Shown here: one piece after another, positions 9,539 through 19,936 of the stretch
Position numbering within the stretch: the first letter of the stretch is position 1
Layout: each line of letters begins with the position of its first letter
Assembly (NCBI GenBank): GCA_020744225.1
Contig: JAGMWG010000017.1
Span: 682,001-746,000, forward strand
DNA from: Paraphoma chrysanthemicola
Taxonomy: Eukaryota; Ascomycota; Dothideomycetes; Pleosporales; Phaeosphaeriaceae
Reading direction: 5' to 3'
DNA: 64,000 nucleotides
The notes under the pieces: model-generated
Databases searched by the model: none
What the model was told of the DNA's origin: nothing
Seen by the model: the letters and a program-made list of their open reading frames with translations, nothing else
Position numbers and translations under genes: made by a program

Positions 9539-11689
9539 TCAATAACCCCGGACATCAGTCCTACCCCTATCCCTCTCACCACCAAAGAAGCCACTCCCGA
9601 ACCCTTCCTCCTTGGGCGTCGCCCAAACATCCACGTCTGTCTCATCGTCCCTTTCTCGCTCCCTGGGCCCACCCCAGTTCTCCTTGTCATTGCCGAATCG
9701 TCCTCTACTCTCGTCGCTGTTTGTTCTTCCAAACTTGCCAATGCCGATGATTGTATCCCGGTTGTCATCCTTGGGATACGCTCTCGGCGTGCCAACTGTC
9801 ATATCTTCCCTACTCACAATAAGTGTGTCAGGCGATGGCGTGGGGTACGAAGGCGACGTGGCTGTAGCCGAGGCGATGAGTTTGTTGACAAGAACGTGAA
9901 GGTCTGCAATGTCGTGTTGAAGAGTTCCGACTTGTTGCTCGAGGGCTTTGCGGGCGCTGCGTTCATATTTGAGCGCTTCATAGAGCTGCGAAATCACCTT
10001 CTCTTTGCTGCCTTCTTCAGCGCTGGGACGGACGAGGGTCGGTGACGCGGGGCCGGATTTGAGTGTGTCGTTGCTGGACTGGTAGTTGGGCAGGCGGTCG
10101 CTGTTGCTATTACTATTGCTGTTGGTGGAGCCGGAATTGCGGGATCGTAAATTGCGGGGTGCGTCAGATAAGATGATGGTTTGGCGATTGTTGCGGGTAG
10201 ACAGACGGTGCACGGAATTTTCGAGGGACTGGAAAGTATCTTCAAGCTGGGCTATGCGATCTTCAATCGACAGTCGATTGCGGTTGCGCTCTGGTGGCGA
10301 GACCGGAACCGGTGCCTCAGAAGGGACTGTGGTGTCGTCTGAAAAGCCGCTCTTGAGACCGAAATTGAACGCCGAAACAGGGGCTTGAACCTCGCGCGAA
10401 GGACTGGGCTCGCCGGGGGATGGCGTTGGCTCGTCCGAGTGTACGAGTGTTGCACTCATCTCAACGACCGAGTCATCGGGCTCAGTAATGGTGGGCTCCT
10501 GCATCTGAACGCTTCGCATCGTCTCGACTGTCTTCGCAGTCTGTGGTCGACTGTACACACTCCCAGATGCATAGCTCTGTCTCCAGTACCTGATCTCGGC
10601 GCTTCTCCTCCTATCGATAGAGGCACGGTCCTTCACCAGCTCTCGCAGCGCATCCGCACTTCTTGATCTGCGTTTGTGCTGCTTTAAGCTCGTAGCTTCG
10701 GCTGGGCTCGATACCGCAATTCCAATGCCTCCAGGCGACGGCAATGGTTCCTCGTCCAACCTTTCTTCCCACGTTGACAGTCTTCCTCGCGGTTCATCTA
10801 GACTGTGACGCTGGACGCCAGCACTTGGCACGCTAGGTAGTGTCGCTCGTCGCCGAAGGTCAGGCCGTTGCATATCAAATGTTAGATACTCATGGGGCGG
10901 GCTCGCTTGTGGTGCATTGACATTCATCGGGAACGGAAGATGCTGGCCGAGCGGGTGAAGTGGTTTCAGCTCTTCAACCGGTAAATCCGATATTCGAGGC
11001 CCACTTGGGGTCTTCTCTTCTCGTGGCGGAGATTGCCTCAACATGCCCGGATCCTGAGCCCCGTTAGTTGACGTTTCCCGAATACGTGATGAACTTACGC
11101 TATGGTGGTAGCTGTGCCCTCTCCGGGCAGGCTCTTCCTCCTCTGGCTCGTCCTTGCTCTTTCGCCCAAACATCTTCCGGAAGACATTTCGAAGACCGCT
11201 CTTCCGCTTCTTCTTTTGCGCAACTTTCGCAGCACTCTCTGGTGTCGAGCGATATGTAGTCTCAGGAGTGTAGGTGGAGTCGACAACACTTTCACGTGCC
11301 GTCTCGTTCACGTGGCGTGGCCTTGGCGGTGATCTTGATGGCTGTCTTTCATGGACAATCTCAGATTGCTGTGCCAATGGTTCCACAGGATGCGAAGTCA
11401 GGGACGCTGGTTCCAGTGGGATGCTTGGAGGAGGATGTTCAGGTTGCGGTGGTGTCTGCGGTCTTGACTCCAGGTCTAGCTCGTCCTGCGGCGGGACTGG
11501 ACTCTGCAATGCACCCGTTTCCGCGAACTCCTTCTCTTCCTCCTCGTTCAACGGTGTATCCTCTGTAATCGGAATAGGCCCACTGATCTTGAGATTTCCT
11601 CGTCTGATAGCCTCCGCCTTCCAGCTCGAGCGTTGCAGACTACTTTGCCCGCTCATGTCGACGGCGACGAAACCCTCGCGAGTGAGCAT
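9539..11689 (-). CDS. Large disordered protein with C-terminal coiled coil, about 701 aa
   Basis: One long reading frame interrupted by a 45-nt intron at 11098-11054 (gtaagt donor, ctaac branch, ctcag acceptor). The intron is a multiple of three with no stop, so retention would add 15 residues. The protein is rich in Pro, Ser, Glu and Arg. A basic patch (KKKRKSGLRNVFRKMFGRK) near residue 160 is amphipathic and could touch membranes. Two predicted coiled coils lie near the C-terminus (SIEDRIAQLEDTFQSLENSV, and later VISQLYEALKYERSARKALE). I take the ATG at 11689 because upstream in-frame sequence offers only GTG, but a short 5' exon further upstream is possible. No family recognised; plausibly a polarity, cortex or scaffold protein. 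Confidence 0.72.
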   Translation of the reverse strand: MLTREGFVAVDMSGQSSLQRSSWKAEAIRRGNLKISGPIPITEDTPLNEEEEKEFAETGALQSPVPPQDELDLESRPQTPPQPEHPPPSIPLEPASLTSHPVEPLAQQSEIVHERQPSRSPPRPRHVNETARESVVDSTYTPETTYRSTPESAAKVAQKKKRKSGLRNVFRKMFGRKSKDEPEEEEPARRGHSYHHSVSSSRIRETSTNGAQDPGMLRQSPPREEKTPSGPRISDLPVEELKPLHPLGQHLPFPMNVNAPQASPPHEYLTFDMQRPDLRRRATLPSVPSAGVQRHSLDEPRGRLSTWEERLDEEPLPSPGGIGIAVSSPAEATSLKQHKRRSRSADALRELVKDRASIDRRRSAEIRYWRQSYASGSVYSRPQTAKTVETMRSVQMQEPTITEPDDSVVEMSATLVHSDEPTPSPGEPSPSREVQAPVSAFNFGLKSGFSDDTTVPSEAPVPVSPPERNRNRLSIEDRIAQLEDTFQSLENSVHRLSTRNNRQTIILSDAPRNLRSRNSGSTNSNSNSNSDRLPNYQSSNDTLKSGPASPTLVRPSAEEGSKEKVISQLYEALKYERSARKALEQQVGTLQHDIADLHVLVNKLIASATATSPSYPTPSPDTLIVSREDMTVGTPRAYPKDDNRDTIIGIGKFGRTNSDESRGRFGNDKENWGGPRERERDDETDVDVWATPKEEGFGSGFFGGERDRGRTDVRGY

Positions 11690-13280
11690 GTGGCGCGAAG
11701 TTGTAGTTATAAGCGCCGGAGGGCCACTAAGCTCGACGTTGGACACAAGGACAGCTGCAGTAGTGGTGTTATGCAGATGAGATTGCCTGACGCAGTTGGT
11801 GCAGGGAGGGACCCGGCTCGCTGAGTAGAGCAGCTGCGCATCACCGCCGTGCGAATCGGATCGTCACAGAATCATGCCCAGGGTCTACCACAGATGCGAG
11901 ATCGCGGTCGACCACCTTCCCAGCAGGATGATAGCGTATCGGCGGTACAGATGCGCCGTGGTGGGTAGTATTAGTGAGTACGCCACGTTTGAACAATTGG
12001 GCGAGCACAACGGGTGGTCGGTCTTTTACGTAGACAGACAAAGAGAATTTGAGAAAGAGCGACGAGGTTAAACGACAGACGTAGCAAGAAGGTAAGCAGC
12101 CGGCGCGGGCGAAGGAATATGTATCAAACAGCCCACGGCGTCATGTACCTGACCGATGCACAGGGGGGGTGTAGCGGGGCGCGGCAAGGCTTTGAAGCTA
12201 TTGATGGCGCATATGCGAATCGAGCAGGAAGGACCGGCGGCATGCTTGGAGAGCGAGGCTCTGGCCATGGCTGGTACTCATACTGTACTGTAGCTAAGCA
12301 TGCAGCGCAGCGGGGGAAGCAGGCGGCTCGAGGGCCCGGGGGGTGATGACGAGGGCCTGTCGGCCGCTGGACGGTTTGAGTGCTGCACGTTGGAGCCAAA
12401 CTGGAAGCCCTGCCTGCAATCGATAGGCGAAATAGGCCATGTTCGCGACCTGCACGCGCGCTCGCTACCAGTGACCGCAGCGATGAAACGCCAGTCCTCA
12501 GTGCGCTTGTCCCAATGCGCAGCGACGCCCAGGCCATACGTCCCAAATTGCAGGCCGCCGCGTTCCCAAAGCACGTTGCGGGCGTCACGCGTTTCCCATC
12601 TCGTGGGTGTTCGGACGCCGCGACTGGTGGCGCGCCATGTCATGGACCCTGGCGCCGTGCAGCACAAGTGCGTTTGAGGTCGATGCGGACACGCATTGGC
12701 GGCCTGCATCTCAACACCCTCGAGCAGAGCCTGCGCGGGAGACGGTGAGGCGTGGTGAGGATGGCATTGGTGATGGGTTGTGGAGTTGTGAGGGGTAGCA
12801 CATCGACGTGGCGGACAGCCAACTGGGATGGGGCCTCAGCTTTCATATCGCGGTATAGTGCGCCATCGCCTGATACAGAGACTATTGGAGCGGACACGAC
12901 TCGCTCGCAGTGTCGCCAACACACCGTTCGATGCTAGCACTGTCGAATGCAGGCATCTCCATTGCCTGACAGCGGCGGACCGGCGAGTCGTATACTAGCT
13001 CTGCGGGAGTCTATCTGCTGCGAACCTGCCGTTGCAGCTGCCTCAACATGCTCGCCTACGCCTGCTGTCTCGACTACCTGCGAGCAATCCACTACTGCAC
13101 CTCCACTACGGCCAAGTCACGCCGCCGCCTCTCCATACGCAAGCTGCAGCATCGCCAGACCTCGCTTCGCTGTTGAGCCGCCTGTGCTGCTCTGCTCCCC
13201 CACATGTCATCCTCGCGACTTGTCCACACGATGCCACGCACCTCCACGCATGTCACAGCTGCGCATCTGCATGTCGCCCC
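11690..13280. other. Intergenic, 1.6 kb, GC-rich
   Basis: Lies 5' of the disordered-protein gene and 3' of the helicase. Overlapping ORFs of up to 154 codons occur on both strands, as expected in GC-rich DNA, and none reads like a protein. A 5' exon of the neighbouring gene could hide near 11700-11900. The sequence catactgtactgta occurs near 12280 and, with two extra bases, again near 16350. Confidence 0.5.
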
Positions 13281-15916
13281 TCACCCGTTTTGTTCGTCCA
13301 CGTAAATGTCCGCCAGATTGGGGTATCTTAGATCTGCATTCTCTTCGAGAAACTCCATCCAAGCCTTCAAGAACTTGCTGCCCCTGAGGTGCACGTTAGC
13401 AGTCATGTTGTGCGACTGCATCCAGCAGCACGGTATGTGAGGGGTGCCAGGGTGTGTTCGCCGTGTTACAGCAGGGTAAGCACGGGTTTCGTGTGCTTCG
13501 TCTTACGCAGCACGGTCGAAAAACAACATGCGCTTCCCGGCCTCCCACGTTGTCGGGAAGGGCGCCGTGCGACGAGCATGGGTCACGGAAAGGGTAAGAA
13601 GAGAATCAGAGACGTACTTGCTTATGGTGTCCGAGTCTCCGATCACACAGAGGTGTCGTTTGGGGCGTGTCATGGCCACTGTGATGGCGCGTCAGTACTG
13701 CTTCTTCTTCGAAGGCATGAAATGTGATAGTCGCATACCATTCAGTCGTCTCTTCTCGCCCAGGAACCCGACTTCGCGGTCCGCATTGCTTCGCACCGTG
13801 CTCACAATCACGGCTTCTTTCTCGCGGCCTTGAAACCCGTCAACCGACCCGAGTTCAAGGCCAGGGTATGGTTCTTTAAGCATACCCGCCAACAAGGCCA
13901 ACTATGCGAGGGAAACATTAGTCCCATCATGGCTAGGTATCCCCAGTTTCACGCATGAACTATTTGAGATGAGCAGGGGAATGCGAGATGCGTACCTGTG
14001 CATTGTATGGCGTCACCACCGCAATGTCCTCTGGCTTTACACCGGCCTCGACAAGATTACTGACATGCATTTTCACCAACGCCGCTTCGGCTTCATTCGA
14101 CTTGCTGTCGCCGAGGCTCATGCCTTTGCTGCCCTTGGTGACTGCATCGTCTTCCGTCTTCTCTGGGAAGTCGCCGCCTTGTGTGTCCCAAAATACCACA
14201 GGTTCTTTTGTATCTTCAGTGTCCTTGACGTCGTACGGTAGATCTTTGAGTAGCCGATCCTTGACGAAGTCGGCAGCTATAAGTTTCGATTCATATAGTT
14301 CGTCGGATGGGAATCGCATAATGGTCTCATGCATACGATATTGCGTCGTTAGCATGCGTTTAATAGACGGGCCGTGTAGGGCGAGTAGACGGTCGAAAAG
14401 CGTTGTTTCCAGCGTCATGCCTTTGCCCGGCTTCGCTGCACCTTCTGCCGCCTTCTTCTCGCCTTCTTTGCTCTTCTTAGCATCCTTTTTGGCCGCTTTC
14501 GACTCCTTGGAGTTCAGGGATTTGATGGTAGGTGGTAGCTGCAGATGATCGCCAGCAAGCACCAACTTGCCCGCTTTGACCCATAGCAGTGGGACCCAGC
14601 ACTGAGCTTCCAAAGCCTGGCTCGCTTCGTCCACAATGACGACGTCGAACTCCTGGCCTTTGAGATGGAATCCTCCGGCTCCGTGCAGGGTGGCAAGGAC
14701 GACTTTGCTTCCACCAACCAGGTTGTTGACGCACCCCTTCTCTCGTTCTCTGAACTCTTGTCGCAGCTCCTTTAACTCGGTGTAGATCTGTCTTCGTTCT
14801 TTCGCATTTCGAGTTTTGCGAATCGAGTTCTGCTTATCATCCATCTCCTTTCTGACATCTTGCACGAGCGCAGCAGCTTCGGAGGTTCGCGTAAGGACGT
14901 CCAATGAGTGGTTGAGGACGGACGGGAGCAGCCGGGCGGGATGTCCCAGGCGCACCATGGGAACCTTGTGCGAGGCGAGTCTTTCGACGATATTGTCAAC
15001 TGATATATTGGAAGGTCCGCAAACGAGCAAGCGTAAATTTTGCTTCAGAAGCTGCAGGATCAGCTCTATGAGGGTGTGCGTCTTGCCTGTGCCTGGCGGG
15101 CCATGAATCAAAGCAACCTCTCGAGAGGCAAGTGCGAAACGGACGGCCTCTTTCTGGCTGTCATTTAGAGAAGGATCATTCCATTCCAGCTTGTGGAGAG
15201 GGTTCGAGGGGTCGTTGAGATCCGAAGGGAGCGGCGTTGGCGATGCCTGGCCAAACAGCACCCGCATGAAAGGCGTATACTCCTGGTCACTGAATTTCTG
15301 TAGTTTGCTCATGGTCTGGTTCATCCTGTCTCGGGTTAGCACGGAGATGCAACGTGTTTTGGCAATCTCGCGAAGACATACCTCTTATAAGTGACATCGT
15401 TCGCCAGCTTAACTCTATGACACCAATCAGCCTCGTCATAAGTACATACAATAGCATCCACATCGTGACGAACATCCATAGCTTCCCTCCACTAGGCACA
15501 TCCGCATCCTCCTTGTCCAACACGACTTCAACGTTCTCTCTCCGGACTCTCAATACGACACCTTCGACACCTTTTTTCGCTCCTTCTCGTTTCTCGGCTT
15601 TCTTCGCGCTTCCGCTAGGTTGATCTTGCACCGCCACGATATCCCCAACACGTATGCCGTGCTCAGGTATATCCGGCTTTTCGCCTTTAGCCACAACTGC
15701 CGAGTCCAGGCCTAGTTCGACAACTGTCTTGCCGCCCAACCCTGTACGTATAGAAGATACGTTGAGATTCAATATCGCCAGGCCCGCACGTGACAAAGCA
15801 GTCGGCGTGTGTGAAGAAAGCAGCGCATTCGTTTCGGAAAGCTCGGCCTGCAGTTCGGCATCGAGAAGGGTGAGCTGTGAAGCAGCAAAGGTGGGGATGT
15901 CTGTTGGTTCAGGCAT
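13281..15916 (-). CDS. HCS1: SF1 DNA/RNA helicase of the IGHMBP2 / Hcs1 (SMUBP-2) type, 710 aa
   Basis: Six exons: 15916-15474, 15414-15382, 15325-13996, 13901-13739, 13678-13618 and 13383-13281. All phases agree and give 710 residues, the usual size of yeast Hcs1. The N-terminal beta-barrel region leads to KLWIVKLANDVTYKR; this family signature is restored only when the first intron uses a GTTCGT donor. Helicase motifs, in order: Q-like LNDSQKEAV, Walker A GPPGTGKT (about 234-241), Ia CGPSNISVDN, II DEAS, III GDHLQLPPT, IV-region TTQYRMHETIM, V-region VTPYNAQ and SVDGFQGREKEAVIVS, VI VAMTRPKRHL. These Upf1-like enzymes unwind DNA/RNA 5'-to-3' and associate with DNA polymerase alpha (Hcs1) or ribosomes (IGHMBP2). 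I see no R3H or AN1 zinc finger, so it matches the short fungal form. The last intron is long (234 nt). Confidence 0.95.
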
Positions 15917-16527
15917 AATGTGAGTTGCTGAAGATTAGTGTGTACTGCACAATGTGCGATCAGAAGTCGCGTCTGTTTGTGTGAAGTACTACAAGTGGGG
16001 TAGCGGGGCACGCGTGCATCACGCGTTAGTAGGTTTGCGATGTCGCGAAGGAGTTTGTGACAGTAAAGGTTGAGTTGAGGGTGCAGTAATGTGTATAGTT
16101 GAAGGGTACCTGCTAGATTGTAAGCATGACCATGGTACAATTCCGTGGTAGAGCATCGCTTTCACTTGCTGCGCCACTGCTTGTCATTGGCCGTCATCCT
16201 TGCAGCGCTAATTACCACTTTCCGTAACTTCGACGCTCCCGTTGGCAGGGGCCAGGTTCCTGAAAACAACTACATACACGCCTCCCCGAAACAAGAATAC
16301 TTCCAGCTCGACGTCTAGCATATCGCGAACGTCTTTCACCATGATCATATACTGTACTGTATGATTTTGCTTCTATCGCCCAGAAACGTGGCATGCTGCC
16401 TTCCATTCTCAGTCTTACTGCACGCGCCTCAAGCGCCCGATGAAGCAATCTTCAACCTTCCGTCTTGTTCTTCCTCTTTAAAACCCGTCGCATACCCATA
16501 TTTGCTACTACCTAGGTCGATGATGCC
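15917..16527. other. Divergent intergenic region between helicase and HET genes
   Basis: Holds the promoters of both genes. It contains a tactgtactgta sequence near 16350 and a mini-uORF at its right end (listed separately). No coding signal otherwise. Confidence 0.6.
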
Positions 16528-16531
16528 ATGA
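16520..16531 (+). promoter_or_regulatory. Three-codon upstream ORF overlapping the HET start codon
   Basis: The sequence ATGATGCCATGA reads Met-Met-Pro-stop. Its stop codon TGA (16529-16531) overlaps the HET start ATG (16528-16530) in an ATGA arrangement, in a different frame. Scanning ribosomes would meet two ATGs before the HET start. Such an arrangement normally lowers translation of the main ORF or makes it depend on leaky scanning or termination-reinitiation. The geometry is seen directly; the regulatory role is inferred. Confidence 0.5.
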
Positions 16532-18645
16532 ATTCAAACAGCAGTGATGTCTACACGGCTCTGAATGAGCCGGACAAGACTATCCGGCTGATCAGAATCC
16601 TCTCCACTGAGCCACATGTTTGCTGCGAGCTTAAGGTCGTTTCTGTCGAGACCGCACCAATCTTTAGCGCCCTATCATACGTATGGGGCGACGCGAGCAT
16701 TACGGACACCGTGTACCTCGACGATCAACCTGTTCAGGTAACGACCAGCCTAGTGAACGCACTACGAGATGTCATTCGTCACTGGATCGAAAGCGATTAT
16801 ACTGATGATGGCGATGAGCAATGGCTTTGGGCAGATGCCATCTGTATCAACCAAAGTAATATCGAAGAGAAGAACCACCAGGTACCATTAATGGCGAAAA
16901 TTTATTCTGGTGCAGCAAGAGTTTTTTCATGGCTGGGAGTCGAGAGCAAGAAGGGTTGCGCTGGGATCGACGCAATCAATCTGATCAGCAATGAGATATC
17001 AAGGCTTCCTGGCGTCGAAATTTTGCTAAGCCATATCGAGGATGGATCATTTGACCCGCTTACTATTGAGGATCTCAAAAAGGAAAATTCTGCAATTCTG
17101 GAGTCTGCTACAAGTGTGACATGGCTAGTAGAACATCATACGACGGGTTCCGCGAGCAATCCTGCTGCCAAATACTTCGAAAGTGTGCATCAGTTGTTCG
17201 ATCTTCCATACTGGAGTCGAATCTGGGTATTTCAGGAGATGGTTCTGGCTCAGAAAGTGGTCTTCATTTGTGGCAAGACTACAACAGAATGGGTCACAGT
17301 CTGTACTGTGCTATTATGGATCCTTGCTTTCAGAGAGTGCCACTCACCAACGGATCGCCCAGACGAGGTGGATGCTAAAGACTGGTTTGCTTTAGTCCTG
17401 TTCGAGCAAATCGTCGCACGAGGTACACGCATCAGCCACGCCAGATGGACCTTAAAGCGCCTACAATTAAGCAAGAGCAACCCTACGTCTCTACATGAAT
17501 ATGAATTCGCCATGATGGCGACGTTTTTGAGTATTGGTGCCGACGCATACCGAGCAACCGATGCAAAGGACTACGTTTACGGCATGAGGGCTGTGGTTGG
17601 AAGTCGCATACGAACTGACTATACCCCGGAGCAAACAGTCGCTCAAGTTTACCAAGACTACGTCAGAGAGTGGTTTGAATCAATTGTTGGGGCACCAGGG
17701 CAGCAACTTGGGAATGCTAAACTTTGCAACCTCTGGTTCCTCGCGATAGCTGGCGTAGGTTTTCCGATACGATCAGTGCCGGCTTTGCCTTCCTGGGCAC
17801 CAAACTTTGTGGGCGCAGCCGAGCTCGATACGAATGAAATAAATACTTTTCGACGAGGAGTCTATAAGTACGATGAGGGTGTGTTCCCGAGTACCACGGC
17901 CGTGCCTCGGCTGCTGGACTCAGTATTGAACTGCACCGCCGCAATGATGGCCGACATCGATGCGATCGGGCCAATCATTAAGTCAGAACAGGTCTGGGAA
18001 GGTGACATTGAAGCTCATCTGTGGTTGCTCTGGTTATACAAATGCTTCGTGAATCTGGAAAGCTATGTGGGCCATGGCGAAGGCTATATCATGTTCAAAG
18101 ATATCGTTCATGCTTTAAGTATGACAGGTGAAGTCAGCACCGTCAGGGAGCGACAGCTTTACGAACGTCTTTTGATGATCGACATCGAGTATGCCTGCGA
18201 CATCTCAATGGGAGTACCTCGTGAAAACTTCTACGATTCGTTGGGGCTGGAGCCTGTCCCGATTGCCCTCCAGCCAGCACAAAGTCACCAGGAAAGGGTT
18301 CTACAACATTATCATGAAGCAATAATGGATTGGTCATCGGATGGAATGACAATCCAAGCGAGAAGGGCGCAGCGCTCAATATGGAGGACAATGATGGGAA
18401 CGGCAAATGGACTACGCATGGCTCAGCTAGACCATCGTTACTGTGGATTATTTCCCCCTCTCATACAAAAGGGCGATACCTTGGCGATCATTGGAGGGCA
18501 TCGTCAACCAGTCGTGCTTCGTAAGACTGGGAGAAACTATACTTTCGTTGGCGCGTGCCGTGTCCCGATGCTGTTGCATACAGACAAGACGAAGGAGCTA
18601 CTCCGGCTTGGTCAAGCACGACTGGAAGAGATCAATATCATCTAA
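16528..18645 (+). CDS. HET-domain (heterokaryon incompatibility) protein, 705 aa
   Basis: Intronless ORF with the HET core at about residues 20-235: FSALSYVWGD (47-55), then LWADAICINQSN (100-111), MAKIYSGAARVFSWLG (122-137) and YWSRIWVFQEMVLAQ. These are the three conserved HET blocks, known from TOL, HET-6 and HET-E-type proteins. The C-terminal 300 residues carry the weak RAVVGSRIRTDYT-like block often seen after HET and a terminal GDTLAIIGGHRQPVVLRKTG beta segment common in large HET proteins. HET proteins take part in non-self recognition and programmed cell death after hyphal fusion. I see no NACHT, WD or ankyrin repeats. The gene appears intact. Its start is preceded by a mini-uORF. 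Confidence 0.92.
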   Translation: MNSNSSDVYTALNEPDKTIRLIRILSTEPHVCCELKVVSVETAPIFSALSYVWGDASITDTVYLDDQPVQVTTSLVNALRDVIRHWIESDYTDDGDEQWLWADAICINQSNIEEKNHQVPLMAKIYSGAARVFSWLGVESKKGCAGIDAINLISNEISRLPGVEILLSHIEDGSFDPLTIEDLKKENSAILESATSVTWLVEHHTTGSASNPAAKYFESVHQLFDLPYWSRIWVFQEMVLAQKVVFICGKTTTEWVTVCTVLLWILAFRECHSPTDRPDEVDAKDWFALVLFEQIVARGTRISHARWTLKRLQLSKSNPTSLHEYEFAMMATFLSIGADAYRATDAKDYVYGMRAVVGSRIRTDYTPEQTVAQVYQDYVREWFESIVGAPGQQLGNAKLCNLWFLAIAGVGFPIRSVPALPSWAPNFVGAAELDTNEINTFRRGVYKYDEGVFPSTTAVPRLLDSVLNCTAAMMADIDAIGPIIKSEQVWEGDIEAHLWLLWLYKCFVNLESYVGHGEGYIMFKDIVHALSMTGEVSTVRERQLYERLLMIDIEYACDISMGVPRENFYDSLGLEPVPIALQPAQSHQERVLQHYHEAIMDWSSDGMTIQARRAQRSIWRTMMGTANGLRMAQLDHRYCGLFPPLIQKGDTLAIIGGHRQPVVLRKTGRNYTFVGACRVPMLLHTDKTKELLRLGQARLEEINII

Positions 18646-18991
18646 AGGGGCATGATCGATTCCAACAAAGCAACTTCGCGTGCAGACTACGCTCTATGGC
18701 TTCAACACCAGCAATCTAATGACGTTCCTTCCGCACAATACTGCACCACCTCGACAAAGCAATATTGTATCTTGCGAGCTTAGTGCAATGAACCTGGGAA
18801 GCTTTAGTTGATCACGCCTGAATCATTAGGCGTGCTCAACGCATTTTTTACACTCAGAATAAGAGAATCTCCTCTCGCGCTCAAGAAGCAAGCGAAGAAG
18901 CTCATATCTACATCGACACCATCAGCCTCCACGCTCCACACCAAGAAGACATTGTTACAATCCCATCGCATTCCTTCATGGCCAACCTTCA
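18646..18991. other. Intergenic between convergent genes
   Basis: Shared 3' flank of the HET gene and the SDR gene; nothing else seen. Confidence 0.6.
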
Positions 18992-19936
18992 TCAACAATT
19001 CCATCCCCCATCAATACTAATCGCATTTCCCGTCATAAAACTCGCCCCATCACCCAACAAGTACACAATCAAATCCGCACACTCCTCCGCCTTCCCACCC
19101 CTCCCCAATGCCACGCTCTTGATACGCTTTTCCTTCCGCGCTTCATCATCTACGCCGGCGTTTTTCATTGTTTGAGTGCTTTGGTGCTGCATGGGCGTGT
19201 CGATGAAGCCACTGTGTATCGCGCATCAGTGTACATGCCCCAACTGATATTGTCGCAGGAGCGAGAAAAGGGGAGGGTTATAGACTTACGGACAAATTGC
19301 ATTTACGCGTATCCCTCGTGATCCAACTTCCTTTGCCGCACTTCTTGTCAACCCAATAACGCCATGTTTACTCGCCGTATATGCCGCATTGTTCGCCTAC
19401 GCACATTGCATCAGTACTATACGCTTCCACTACCCTACCCTCAAACAAAGCAAGAAAATAAAACTCCGACTCACCATGCCCATCACCCCAGCCACACTAC
19501 TCGCATTCACAATACTCCCCTTCCCATTCTTCCCCATAGCCCTAAGCTGATACTTCAAACAAAGCGCAACTCCCCTCAAATTAACCCCCATCACAAAATC
19601 CCACTCCTCCATCTCCAACTCCTGCACACCTCTCAGACCAATACTCTTCCCAATCACGCCCGCCAGATTCGCCGCGCCGTCCAGACGTCCAAACGCCGCG
19701 AGCGTGGTTTCGATCCACTTGGAGACCTGTTCTTCAGACCGGACGTCGAGGATGTAGGACAAGATGTGCACGGAAGGGTGTTTTTGGCGGAGCGATGTTT
19801 CAGCAAGGGAAAGCGCTGAGGCATTGATGTCAGCGATGCTGAGGGTGGCGGAGTGTGAGGCGAGGAGGTGGGCCGTTGCGAGGCCGATGCCGGATGCGGC
19901 GCCGGTGATGGCGATGACGCGGTGGGCGAAGGACAT
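18992..19936 (-). CDS. Classical short-chain dehydrogenase/reductase (SDR), 262 aa
   Basis: Exons 19936-19475, 19396-19290 and 19211-18992; both introns are 78 nt with canonical ends. The cofactor motif TGAASGIG follows the N-terminal beta strand (AHRVIAITGAASGIGLATAH), and an acidic residue after the second strand (SIADIN) suggests NAD(H) preference. NLAG replaces the usual NNAG. The catalytic Ser is in NASSVAG, and Tyr/Lys in AYTASKHGV (YxxxK). The C-terminus IDGGW is typical of FabG-like SDRs. Length is standard. The substrate cannot be read from sequence. I start at MSFAHR; an in-frame ATG 41 codons upstream (20059) would add a Pro/Ser-rich stretch that looks like leader RNA rather than protein. 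Confidence 0.93.
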
